From the NCBI GenBank assembly GCA_043736395.1, contig JAYTCQ010000412.1:1-52365 (forward strand): DNA of 52,365 nt, written 5' to 3'. Source of the DNA: JAFDVL01 sp043736395. Lineage in GTDB: Bacteria > Acidobacteriota > Blastocatellia > RBC074. A program made the position numbers and the translations under genes. The notes beneath the pieces were generated by a model, which was not told the DNA's origin, made no database searches, and saw nothing but the letters and a program-made list of their open reading frames with translations. Of the stretch, positions 43,801-51,792 are shown one piece after another (within the stretch, counting starts at the first letter, position 1; each line of letters opens with the position of its first letter).

Positions 43801-45624
43801 GATGTGACGCGGCAAGCCGCCATCATCCACCGTGTCGAGCGGCGGTTTGGGCGGACGATGCCCGGCGGAACCCGGCACAAAAAACGGGAAGCCCGGATTG
43901 CCTGTGCCTGTGACAGAGACCTGTCCTTTGGCAATTGTCACCGTCGCGCCCGGCATCGGAGCCATCGCTATCGTTGGCAACGGAACCAGTCCGGGAATCG
44001 GTGTGCCAGCAGTAATTTCTCCATCCGGCAACGCCCGCGAACCGGTAGCCGGACGACCGTTTGCATCAATCGCTGTACCTGCTTCAAACACATCGTGGAC
44101 GCGCCACAATTCCCACATGCCCTGCGCGAAATGCGGATAGAAATGGCAGTGGAAAATCGAATCGCCCGGTGTTTGATTGCGATTACCGCTGCCGTTATAG
44201 GTCATTTCCAACGTGAAACTCGCACCTGGTCCAAGTGCCTGGCTATCCAGGTAAGTGGAATTGTCGCTGTCCGGTGTATTGATCCACTGATGCGCGTGTT
44301 GGTGATGTACGTGATGTTCCTTCGGCCCCGCATGCGTGAGGCGAAACTTGACGTGATCGCGCAAATAGCTGTGATGCACGTTCGAGGGATCATCGGGGTA
44401 AAACACCTTCGTAGCTTTCGCGCCACGAATCAGTTTGCCTGTGGCATCCTTCGCATTGGCGGGAATGTCCACGACTTGCGCGGGATCACCAACTGTCCAC
44501 GCGGAAAGAAAGAATTCTTCGTATTTGCATTCGGTGCAATTCGCCATCGGGCCGACGCCCAGCCGATTGGCGAGGATTTCTGCCCCCGCGCCCGCCGTGC
44601 CGTAGTTAATGGCAAAGGCGTCGCGCACGCTGTGCAACGTGTAACCGAGCACCGGGTCATTAAATTCAGGGAAGGCCTGCACTGCTCCGATTTCGTCGTG
44701 ATACATCACGCTGAATTCGCGGTAGGGTTGCTCCCGATCCGGCTCCGTCGGGTTGGGCTTGAACGTGCCTGCCGGAAAGCGACCGGCATTCGGCCCTGTG
44801 ATGATCGCGTTGATGTCGGTGTGAACGATTTCGCCGTTCTGCATCATCTTCAGGATTGGTAAGCCCGCATATTTATGACCGATCGGATAGACCGCGTTGT
44901 AATCCACAATCGGCTGTCCCGCAGCCGTTTTCATAAGACTTCCGGCAGCATCTTTTTTCGTCGCCAGTTTCAGGTCAGCTTCTGTGACCTGGCTGCGATA
45001 CCACTCCGCCGAAGCAACCTGGACATTGACCGTGCCGAAGAGTCCCGGCGGCGTCGTACCGCCATCGCCTTCACCGCCCGTTTGCGCCGCGCCGCTGTAC
45101 ATCAAATGCGCGCCTTCGCGTTCGCCAAAGTAGGTGTAAGTCGCCCTGCCACCCGGCGCAACCAGACTGCTGACATTGTTGCCAACGTTCGAGCCGTCCG
45201 AGCCGATCCCGCCAACCAATTGTAAGCCGACGATATGCACTGAAGCGGTGCGCGTCGCGGGTTGCTGTTGATCTTTGGGCGCGGTAGCGAACAGGTTTTG
45301 GAATTTAACTTGCAAGCAATCGCCCACATTCATGCGTAGCACGATGGGACGCGGGCGTTTGTCTTTGCGGAGTTGGACATTGCCTGGGACGAGTCCGAGA
45401 GTCGCGTTGACAGGTGTGATATCACGTCGCAAGGCATAGATCATACCCTGCGGCTGAACAGCACCGAGGCGGTTCCAGAAGAATGGTTGATCGAATGCAA
45501 CTACATCGGCTGTGACTGTGCGGTTACAGGTTTGGGCACTGGCACTGCCGGCAAGCAGCATCAGGATTAGTCCACACCACCACATTGCTCCGATAAAAGG
45601 TCGGGGACGTATTTTGTTGTTCAT
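40816..45624 (-). CDS. Giant multi-cupredoxin copper oxidase (MnxG/McoA-like size)
   Basis: 1602 residues. AAGGAG precedes the ATG; the signal peptide ends at GSASA. Cupredoxin segments repeat along the chain, so about six domains are likely, as in ceruloplasmin and bacterial Mn oxidases. Copper motifs seen: HVHHQHAHQW near residue 445 and FHCHFYPHFAQGMW near 495 (the usual third and fourth motifs, with Cys and Met for type 1 copper). HIHLVKF near 778 and FTHDHYGPSTH near 878 resemble the first and second motifs. LHGVKW near 1090 and VHGHIWEQ near 1528 are weaker. The order is therefore permuted relative to laccases. Substrate could be Mn(II), Cu(I), Fe(II) or an organic compound. Confidence 0.9.
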   Translation of the reverse strand: MNNKIRPRPFIGAMWWCGLILMLLAGSASAQTCNRTVTADVVAFDQPFFWNRLGAVQPQGMIYALRRDITPVNATLGLVPGNVQLRKDKRPRPIVLRMNVGDCLQVKFQNLFATAPKDQQQPATRTASVHIVGLQLVGGIGSDGSNVGNNVSSLVAPGGRATYTYFGEREGAHLMYSGAAQTGGEGDGGTTPPGLFGTVNVQVASAEWYRSQVTEADLKLATKKDAAGSLMKTAAGQPIVDYNAVYPIGHKYAGLPILKMMQNGEIVHTDINAIITGPNAGRFPAGTFKPNPTEPDREQPYREFSVMYHDEIGAVQAFPEFNDPVLGYTLHSVRDAFAINYGTAGAGAEILANRLGVGPMANCTECKYEEFFLSAWTVGDPAQVVDIPANAKDATGKLIRGAKATKVFYPDDPSNVHHSYLRDHVKFRLTHAGPKEHHVHHQHAHQWINTPDSDNSTYLDSQALGPGASFTLEMTYNGSGNRNQTPGDSIFHCHFYPHFAQGMWELWRVHDVFEAGTAIDANGRPATGSRALPDGEITAGTPIPGLVPLPTIAMAPMPGATVTIAKGQVSVTGTGNPGFPFFVPGSAGHRPPKPPLDTVDDGGLPRHIITGGTFVETHTRLDFSKTLITAAAHALPETGTAVEVAAMAFHAKRTTPSFTPSGTAANFITNGRPPVAGAPYADPCVNDAGQAAGVPRIYKAANIQLDLKLNKAGWHFPQSRILALWEDVKPTLAGTRPPEPLFFRGNTNDCITYFHTNLVPGHYEQDDFQIRTPTDVMGQHIHLVKFDVLASDGAGNGWNYEDGTFSPDEVIERIKAINAAGGFLAVGAKRKAALTAKAHPFFGTLGAQTTIQRWYADNTLNNAGQDRTLRTVFTHDHYGPSTHQQIGTYAGLVIEPQGSKWRDPETGTFFGTRADGGPTSWRADILTANTADSYREFLLEFTDFQLAYTKDNKPINPPAKAEVGLPFLLEIAPQCPGGVPRPCPEAISADDPGTMSVNYRNEPVALRVRDPLTNTQAAGDAGDLSQVFSSKLTRKDPALNSQPTFYPALTGGIQPTDPFTPLMRVYDQDKVQIRVLVGGQEEGHNFSLHGVKWLFEPSDKNSGWRNSQMMGISEHFEFNAPVVAPKNQRGAFADYLYKTGASVDDLWNGTWGLLRSYKDAQTGLLALPNNVAGGPDIANPAAFSGVCPTAAPVRNFDVTAVSASTALPGGTLVYNARATNGGRLHDPTAIMYVRTSDLDAATFTVKPGVPIEPLILRANAGDCINLTLRNRLKVPPPDLDGFNTLPMIVNKFNANQVKPSQLVGLHPQLVSYDVSRSDGANVGFNNAQLVNPTGATTGTSQTYKWYAGDLSLDAGKNLIATPIEFGATNLISSDPIKHSNKGALGALIIEPQGSTWIEDTNSRASATVTSAAGTFREFVTIFQTDINLRFGDGTAVPNIAEAEDPEDSGQKAFNYRTEPMWKRLGFAPDAPLTTTRTIDFTNALSNSLVGGDPVTPVFTAKAGTPIRFRVLNPAGHARNDVFAVHGHIWEQEPYINNSRSLGSNPLSEWKGSVFGIGPSGHFDVLLKNGAGGKFMIPGDYLYRTQASFQFDGGLWGIFRVTP

Positions 45625-45663
45625 TATGCTCCTTCGATAAGTAGGTAAACTCTGTGAAAAGTC

Positions 45664-45739
45664 GCAGTACTGCTTACAGCTCTCCCAGGAGAGGTTAATA
45701 GTTTTTATTAGTTAAACTAACTGTGCCACGATGCGTGGC
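45664..45739 (-). promoter_or_regulatory. Structured leader of the oxidase mRNA
   Basis: Four dyads in 76 bases: GCAGTACTGC (45664-45673), CTCTCC-CA-GGAGAG (45680-45693), TTAGTT-A-AACTAA (45708-45720) and GCCACG-ATG-CGTGGC (45725-45739). All arms are perfect. They lie 40-115 bases before the start codon and could fold as a chain of hairpins or bind regulators. Confidence 0.45.
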
Positions 45740-46285
45740 TGAAACAATTCGCAAATCCTCTTACCCGCAAGGATGTATTTCTGGTTTACATTAAAATAGG
45801 GTAAGCGGATCCCTGCAATCTGGTTATATTGTAGTAGTGAGCCTGTTAAAGAAGGCGTGCCTGATGGCTTCTAAGCAGTTTTGCTCTTATTCCGGCTGAA
45901 ACAAACGCACAGCAAGAATTTTTGCGGTTCTGGTTGGGTGGCGGTAAGTTTTAGGCGTGCTGTCAGACAAAAATCACAGCTGAACCACCATCGGCTGAAT
46001 TGTACGATCTTAGGTTCTCAAGCGATTTCGACTCTGAATTAAGTGTAGGCACCATGATCTACCACCGGGGCTTAGGTTGACCACTCGACGTAAAATAATT
46101 AACTCATTAGATTTTCTCCTTCATTCGATTCCTGCTTTTTTGGTTGCCAACTTTTCTGATTGTTCTGTGCCAGTCAGGTTGATCCGACCACAACTTTGTC
46201 AAAAAGTTTGCTGTAGCTGTTCCCGGTGTGATTTTCAATTTGATCAATGAATACACAGATAGTGGGGTTAGCTGGTATTCTTTAA

Positions 46286-46300
46286 GCAATCTTTGTGCCA
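46286..46300 (-). promoter_or_regulatory. Sigma-54 promoter of the multicopper oxidase operon
   Basis: On the minus strand the sequence is TGGCAC-AAAGA-TTGC followed by TT, an exact match to the invariant -24 GG and -12 GC with the correct 10-base gap. Transcription would start near 46274 toward the oxidase gene. The gene for a sigma-54 activator lies directly upstream. Confidence 0.75.
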
Positions 46301-46542
46301 TCCCCGTAGCACACACATCAGGCTTGGCTACTTTTGAGGCAAACCACCTGATTCCTTATAGTTATTGGATTTAAGTGGTAATTACTCGTGAGTCTTTAAA
46401 TGGTCAATAATATGATCGAGCTGTGAACTCAGTTCCTATCCTTGCCGCGTTTTCTCCGCAAAGTCATCTCGCAGGCCTTTAAATATAGGGGTTTTAGAGA
46501 ATTTCAATTTGACCATCTGGAAGGTACCCTGAGTGCACATGC

Positions 46543-49515
46543 TTAACTGCCATATCGCTCTAAGCCAAGCCGGATAATCATTTTTCGCAGGCCGTTACGC
46601 GAAATTCCTAATTCTGCAACGACCCTTGACAGGTTGCCCTGGTGTCGCGTCAAAGCGTCTTGCACAATTTGCCGCTCGGTTTCTGTCAGGATTTCACTCA
46701 GGTTTTTTGGTGGAGAGGTCGTTAGTAATTGTCCTTCCTTACGTATTTCTGACAGGTGGGCAATGGAGGGCGAAAAGGCTGCCGGGAAAATTTTTGTTCC
46801 TGCCGGGGTCAGTGCCGCTACACGTTGGATTTCATTTTCTAATTCTCTGGCGTTGCCGGGCCAATCGTAATGTTTAAGCAGCTCCATGGTTACTGCCGCC
46901 AAGGTGATTCCTTGTTTTCCCTCTAATTTGCTGTAGCGCTGCAAAAAATGTTCTGTTAACAAGGGAATGTCTTCGCGTCGCTCGCGTAATGGAGGTAGAC
47001 AGAACTGTATGACGTTCAGGCGGTAATAGAGGTCAATACGAAATTCGCCAGCCTCCACCATGGCTTTCAAATCCCGGTTGGTGGCGGCGATTACCCGCAC
47101 ATTGGCACGGCGTGGTTTCGTTTCTCCTAACCGCTGAATTTCGCCATCCTGCAAAAACCGTAGCAATTTGGGTTGTACCTCACGCGCCAATTCGCCGACT
47201 TCATCCAGAAAAAGTGTTCCCTTTTCTGCCGCACCGATGAGGCCGGGGAAATCTGTTCGCGCTCCGGTAAACGCGCCGTGCCGATGCCCGAATAGTTGCG
47301 ATTCAATCAACTCGCGCGGTGTGGCGGCACAATTGAATGGAATGAACGGATACGACGAACGACTACTCAAAGTATGAATGGAACGGGCTACCACATCTTT
47401 GCCGGTGCCCGTTTCCCCTGTCAGCAAAATCGGGATGTCGCTTGTACGGAGGTTATAAATTTGCTCGACAATTCTTTGAATTACCGTGCTGCGGTAAACC
47501 AGCCCGGGCAATGATAATTGTGGTGGTAATACAAACGGGGCACTCACCACCCGTGTTGTGCGTGGCAACCAGCGATCCCGTTCCAAACCCGCTTCTGTGG
47601 CACGTAGGAGTAAGGTCAGGAGCGAACTGGTGAGTTCTTCGTGGTGTTTCCCAATGTATAGCGTTAACCGTTCATCGGCCTCTGCTAACAACGGGTAGAG
47701 CTTCCGTTGCCGATGACGTTTTTCTTCTCCGGTAGCAACACGAACCAGCCCTTTGGCTTGTCGTTCGTCACAGCCGAGATACGCGAGAGGCATGCAATCA
47801 CGACCAGCCGCCTGGTGAAAGACGATGACAGGAGCAGCCGCAAAATCTTCGTGTAAAATATGAACCAGTTCCCGAAGCAGCAGGGCGCGGACGCCACCCG
47901 TTTCGTGCAATCGCGTCAACGCCGAAACAATGGTCGAAGAGAGCGCGCGCTGTTCTGATTTAATGGCAGAATCGGCAGGAACCAATTTGAGAGAAGATTC
48001 AGTCCGGGTCAGCATCGGATGCGCGCCCATTTCCTGGAAAACGCTCTGCGCTTTTTTAAGTGCCGCCAACGCGCGAGCGGCTTCGCCCACCCGTACATAG
48101 GCCTGCCCCAGATGAAAGTTGGCAACCGCCATTTGATATGGATCCTCCATCATTTCCCACAGTGAAACTGCGCGGCTGAAATACCCGATCGCTTCTCTCT
48201 CTTGTTGGGAAAGAAGTGCCAAATGCCCAGAGAGTTCCTTGAGATGTGCCAGCAGCGGCGGGAGCGCCATGCGTTCGACTTCGCCATGCACGGCTTGCTG
48301 CAATCGTATTGCTTCCTGAATTTGCCCACTCGCCAGATAAGCCTCCATGAGCCATAGACGCGCGGCGGTCTGCCCACGCGGATCACCCATGCGTTCGGAG
48401 ATTTCCAAGCTGGCTTGAAACGAGAGACGTGCCTCTTCCAGTTTCGTCTCAATCAAATGGCAACGTCCACGTGTCAGATGAAACTGCGCTTCATTAAAAC
48501 CGACGCTAATCGCTTTCAGAATGTCCCAACTCTTTTGCAGATAATTTTCCCCGGCCAGAAAATCACCTTGCACATAATGCAATATTCCCAGAGATTCCTG
48601 CGTACTTGCTTCCACCAGCAACGCTTCACACGCACGTGCCTCGGTCAAGGCCATATTCAGGGTCGTCTGCGCTAGTTTCAGTTCGCCGAGTCGCATCAAG
48701 CTATAGCCCAAATTTGAGCGCGCATTCGCCAATAGGCGCGGCTGACGCGCTTCTTCGAGCGGAGCAAGGGATTGATTCAATAACGTCACACTTTCCCGCC
48801 AGCGTCCTTGCAGTTGCGGGCCAATCGCCTGATTAATGAACAAGCTGCCACGCAACAAGGGAGCTTCTTCAGGGGGCAAAAGTTCGTGCGCCATTGCAAA
48901 GGCACGCTGTGCGCCGTGCCAATCACTTTCGGTCAGGCAGACCAGTCCTAATCCATTGAGCGCCTGTGCCTGCAACAAATCGTCGCCGTTGCGCAGTGCT
49001 AACATGTGCGCTTCGGCATAATGTTCTTGCGAAAAGCGAATTTCCCCAAGACGACGATAGAGTGTGCCCAGCAGCATCCGACAAGTTCCAATCTCGCCGG
49101 GATCACCGTATTGTTCGGCCTGTACCAACGCCTGTCTCGCCCACGAAAGCGCTTTCGGAATTTCTTTCGTGCCACCGTACGCCGAGCCAAGCCGTTGCGT
49201 TATCTGACATTGCAGCGTCAATGAAAGTTGTTCGCGTCGTGTGTCTTCTTCATAACTACAGATGGCATTAACAGCGTCGGAAAAGCGGGAACATTTTTCC
49301 CACGCTTCAGCTAATAAACAACGAATTGTGGCTTCGTCGTCTCTTGCAATCTTTGGAATCGTCAGCGCAGCTTCACAATGCGCCACAGCCTCTTCGTACT
49401 GAAATTGCCTTAAAGCAAGACGTGCCTGCTGTAGCAATTTACTGATACTTTGCACGACAGCACGGCGCTGCGCGTTAGACATTGAATCATCGTGTGGATA
49501 CAGAGAAGTTTCCAT
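46543..49515 (-). CDS. TPR-containing sigma-54 activator (AAA+ / Fis-type)
   Basis: 990 residues. Residues about 20-500 are a long array of TPR repeats (for example AQALNGLGLVCLTESDWHGA and QMAVANFHLGQAYVRVGEAA). Residues about 525-660 look like a degenerate GAF-type domain. The AAA+ domain has Walker A GETGTGKD (about 697), the sigma-54-contacting GAFTGA loop (about 747), Walker B GTLFLDEVGEL and the arginine finger region. The C-terminal Fis-type HTH is TRHQGNLSRVVAELGISRNG. There is no receiver domain, so activity is probably set by protein or ligand binding to the TPR region. Sigma-54 sites on both sides of the gene make the oxidase operon and the S8 peptidase its likely targets. Confidence 0.93.
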   Translation of the reverse strand: METSLYPHDDSMSNAQRRAVVQSISKLLQQARLALRQFQYEEAVAHCEAALTIPKIARDDEATIRCLLAEAWEKCSRFSDAVNAICSYEEDTRREQLSLTLQCQITQRLGSAYGGTKEIPKALSWARQALVQAEQYGDPGEIGTCRMLLGTLYRRLGEIRFSQEHYAEAHMLALRNGDDLLQAQALNGLGLVCLTESDWHGAQRAFAMAHELLPPEEAPLLRGSLFINQAIGPQLQGRWRESVTLLNQSLAPLEEARQPRLLANARSNLGYSLMRLGELKLAQTTLNMALTEARACEALLVEASTQESLGILHYVQGDFLAGENYLQKSWDILKAISVGFNEAQFHLTRGRCHLIETKLEEARLSFQASLEISERMGDPRGQTAARLWLMEAYLASGQIQEAIRLQQAVHGEVERMALPPLLAHLKELSGHLALLSQQEREAIGYFSRAVSLWEMMEDPYQMAVANFHLGQAYVRVGEAARALAALKKAQSVFQEMGAHPMLTRTESSLKLVPADSAIKSEQRALSSTIVSALTRLHETGGVRALLLRELVHILHEDFAAAPVIVFHQAAGRDCMPLAYLGCDERQAKGLVRVATGEEKRHRQRKLYPLLAEADERLTLYIGKHHEELTSSLLTLLLRATEAGLERDRWLPRTTRVVSAPFVLPPQLSLPGLVYRSTVIQRIVEQIYNLRTSDIPILLTGETGTGKDVVARSIHTLSSRSSYPFIPFNCAATPRELIESQLFGHRHGAFTGARTDFPGLIGAAEKGTLFLDEVGELAREVQPKLLRFLQDGEIQRLGETKPRRANVRVIAATNRDLKAMVEAGEFRIDLYYRLNVIQFCLPPLRERREDIPLLTEHFLQRYSKLEGKQGITLAAVTMELLKHYDWPGNARELENEIQRVAALTPAGTKIFPAAFSPSIAHLSEIRKEGQLLTTSPPKNLSEILTETERQIVQDALTRHQGNLSRVVAELGISRNGLRKMIIRLGLERYGS

Positions 49516-49537
49516 AATGCGCTTTCAGGTTTATCTG

Positions 49538-49579
49538 TGCAGACATTGATTTATGCCGAACGTCTGCATGGCAATGTCT
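49538..49579. promoter_or_regulatory. Nested dyads upstream of the activator gene
   Basis: TGCAGAC (49538-49544) pairs with GTCTGCA (49562-49568), and AGACATTG (49541-49548) pairs with CAATGTCT (49572-49579). The two overlap, so they are alternative structures or two sites. They begin 23 bases upstream of the activator start codon. Confidence 0.35.
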
Positions 49580-49638
49580 ACGGACAACTGAAATAGCTAA
49601 TTCCTATTCTCTTCCATTCGCGAGGTGGTCGGTCGCAC

Positions 49639-49675
49639 TTTTCCAAAATCTGGCACGCGCTGCCAGAGTGGAAAA
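49639..49675. promoter_or_regulatory. Candidate enhancer site for the sigma-54 activator
   Basis: TCTGGCA-CGCGC-TGCCAGA (49649-49667) is a perfect dyad, flanked by TTTTCCA (49639-49645) and TGGAAAA (49669-49675). It lies about 160-195 bases upstream of the predicted start of the S8 peptidase transcript, a normal distance for an upstream activator site. A Fis-type HTH would bind such a dyad. Inference only. Confidence 0.45.
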
Positions 49676-49807
49676 TCTTTCCCCGATCTCTTTCCAGACA
49701 GATTTTTTCTACAAAAATCCTGACATTCGTTCTTTCTGGTATTTGACTACTATTGCCCATCAGTGGTCATCAGGTTGTTGCTTGATTTGAATGAAGTGCA
49801 ATGGAAT

Positions 49808-49823
49808 TGGCAAAGCGGGAGCA
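49808..49823 (+). promoter_or_regulatory. Sigma-54-like promoter of the S8 peptidase gene
   Basis: TGGCA-N8-AGCA carries the -24 GG and -12 GC with the correct 10-base gap; the -12 box is GAGC rather than TTGC, so it is weaker than the site before the oxidase. Transcription would begin near 49834, giving a 27-base leader with AGGA before the ATG at 49861. Confidence 0.5.
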
Positions 49824-49860
49824 TTAAGAGATGTGGCCATTTCTCAGCAGGATCATCACT

Positions 49861-51792
49861 ATGACTAAAGTTTTTCTGACAAGCAGAAATTTTACTGTAT
49901 TAGTTTTATTTGTACTGCTGAGTATGTCACATCCTGTCATTATCGGACAGGCGCAGACCATTGCTCCGATGCGGAATAAATTGGCGCAAGACCTTGATCA
50001 GGATGTCAAGCGCATGCAACAAAACAACAGCGGGTCGAGTCAGCAAATCCGTCGTATTCTGGTGCGCCCCAAAGCTGGCGCGCCGCGCAATGCAGTGACA
50101 AATAAACTCACTTCATTGGGTGGGAAGGTGCGTCAAGCCTATAAATCTTTCGCGTTGCTCAGTGCCGAATTGCCGTTAGGAAAGATGCGCGACCTGGAGG
50201 CGGATTATAATGTGGAATACATCGCTCCCGACCGTGCGCTTCGCCCTTCCGGTTTGATGGAAGCCACCACGGGTACTGATCAAATCCGCAACCTGATGAG
50301 CACGACCACACTGGATGGACGCGGCATCGGCATCGCAGTGTTGGACAGTGGAATTTACTCACTCCATAACGCTTTCGCACGTGTCAAATCAACCAGCATT
50401 ATCGCCAGTAAGGACTATACCGGCGCGAATCTGACGAATGACGACATCTACGGTCACGGCAGCCACGTGGCAACACTGGTGGCGGGAGGCGAGATATTTG
50501 CTGAAGGTCTTTACACTGGAATTGCTTCAGGGGCAAACTTACTCAATTTACGTGTTTTGGATAGCTCCGGGCAAGGAAACGCCAGCAACGTGATTGCGGC
50601 ATTGGACTGGTGCATTCAAAACAAAACAACTTATAACATTCGCGTCATCAACTTAAGTCTTGGCACTGCCCCCGTTGACAGCTATAAGGACGATCCACTT
50701 TGCCAGGCGGCGCGCCATGCTTATGACGCTGGCATTGTAGTCGTTGCAGCGGCTGGAAATCTGGGCAAAGATTCGGCAGGCTACAAAATCTATGGTGGCA
50801 TTCAATCGCCTGGCATTGATCCTTCGGTGATAACCGTCGGTGCTGCCAACAGCTTCGGAACGTCACAACGCTCTGACGATGTAGTCACGACCTATAGTTC
50901 CCGTGGCCCGACGCGCAGCAACTGGACCGACTCCCAAGGCATCCGTCACTATGACAATCTGATCAAACCGGACTTAATCGCCCCAGGCAATAAAATCATT
51001 GCGGCCCAGTCTAATGGCGCTACATCCGGCGCTGCCTCCAACACGCTGATTCAACTTTACCCTGACCTGGACACCAATACTTCTTCTGTCCGAACAAATA
51101 AAACGATGTATTTAAGCGGCACTTCGATGTCGGCGCCGCTCGTTGCAGGGGCTGCCGCGCTGCTCCTGCAAGCGAATCCGACTTTGACACCCGGCCTGGT
51201 GAAAGCCATCTTGATGTATTCCGCGCAACCACTCAAAGGATTCAATACTTTGGAACAGGGAGCAGGCTTACTCAATGTAGACGGTGCTGTTCGCATTGCT
51301 CTTTTGGTGAAACCAAATGCCTCCCTGTTATCAAACGGAGCCTCCATGCTCAACGGCAATTTACCAACTCCGCAAGCGAGTCTGATCAGTAGCGAAACTT
51401 GTTATTGGGGGCAAGGCGTCATCACTAATTATTGTTTTCTCTACGGCAGTAAGCTGATGACCAATTGGCAGGGAATGTATAGGCCTAGTTCATTATTGGC
51501 CGATGCGACATTTGTGCTCAATGGTACGCTGCGGCAAAACTCTGGACTGGTTTCGGGTGGCGTCTTCAACAGTGAGGGAGTGGTTCTCAATAAAGGCATT
51601 GTGATGGCTGACGGGACGTTGGTTGTGAGCGGCGTGGTATTTGCCGATGGAGTTACGGTTGCCAGCGGTATCGTCATGGCCGACGGCATTGTCATGGCCG
51701 ATGGTATTGTCTACCCAGATGCGTGGATCAAAACAGAAAATACCGTGCGTGGAGATAATACTATTGGCATGTTGCCAGTCCCAAGTTCTTAA
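49861..51792 (+). CDS. Secreted S8 (subtilisin-like) peptidase with strand-repeat tail
   Basis: 643 residues from the ATG at 49861, preferred over the one at 49831 because AGGA lies upstream and the signal peptide (FTVLVLFVLLSMSHPVIIG) is then near the start. An inhibitor-like propeptide follows (RRILVRPKAGAPRNAV to VEYIAPDRALRP). The catalytic triad is complete: Asp in AVLDSGIYS (about 160), His in YGHGSHVATLVAGG (about 198) and Ser in LSGTSMSAPLVAGAAA (about 421). After the peptidase fold a tail of about 100 residues repeats short strand units such as GIVMADGIV and VVFADGVTV, likely a beta-helix or surface anchor. It may mature envelope proteins of the adjacent operon; target unknown. Confidence 0.93.
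   Translation: MTKVFLTSRNFTVLVLFVLLSMSHPVIIGQAQTIAPMRNKLAQDLDQDVKRMQQNNSGSSQQIRRILVRPKAGAPRNAVTNKLTSLGGKVRQAYKSFALLSAELPLGKMRDLEADYNVEYIAPDRALRPSGLMEATTGTDQIRNLMSTTTLDGRGIGIAVLDSGIYSLHNAFARVKSTSIIASKDYTGANLTNDDIYGHGSHVATLVAGGEIFAEGLYTGIASGANLLNLRVLDSSGQGNASNVIAALDWCIQNKTTYNIRVINLSLGTAPVDSYKDDPLCQAARHAYDAGIVVVAAAGNLGKDSAGYKIYGGIQSPGIDPSVITVGAANSFGTSQRSDDVVTTYSSRGPTRSNWTDSQGIRHYDNLIKPDLIAPGNKIIAAQSNGATSGAASNTLIQLYPDLDTNTSSVRTNKTMYLSGTSMSAPLVAGAAALLLQANPTLTPGLVKAILMYSAQPLKGFNTLEQGAGLLNVDGAVRIALLVKPNASLLSNGASMLNGNLPTPQASLISSETCYWGQGVITNYCFLYGSKLMTNWQGMYRPSSLLADATFVLNGTLRQNSGLVSGGVFNSEGVVLNKGIVMADGTLVVSGVVFADGVTVASGIVMADGIVMADGIVYPDAWIKTENTVRGDNTIGMLPVPSS

Larger units (their letters stand above)
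45625..46542 (-). other. 918-base control region of the oxidase operon
   Basis: No supported gene. The region holds a consensus sigma-54 promoter at 46286-46300 and would give an untranslated leader of about 650 bases. Close to the oxidase start codon four small perfect dyads cluster (45664-45739). A weak hairpin followed by five Ts on the minus strand near 45970-46000 might end a short transcript. Long leaders of this kind often carry regulatory RNA, but I recognise no known riboswitch. Confidence 0.5.
49516..49860. other. Divergent control region between activator and S8 peptidase genes
   Basis: No gene. It holds two dyads and a plus-strand sigma-54-like site, listed separately. The dyad nearest the activator gene could serve autoregulation. 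Confidence 0.5.

Noticed and set aside
42790..44862. Long plus-strand frames (324 and 363 codons) opposite the multicopper oxidase gene
   Set aside because: They are antisense to a well-supported gene, have Arg/Ala/His-rich composition without any motif, and lack ribosome binding sites. They follow from the G+C-rich codon pattern of the oxidase gene.
45708..45739. GTGCCA next to the oxidase leader as a second sigma-54 site
   Set aside because: The bases that should read GCAA five positions away read AAAC, so the -12 element is missing.
46107..46316. 69-codon minus-strand frame in the oxidase control region
   Set aside because: Its start lies upstream of the sigma-54 site, no ribosome binding site is seen, and the translation has no recognisable feature.
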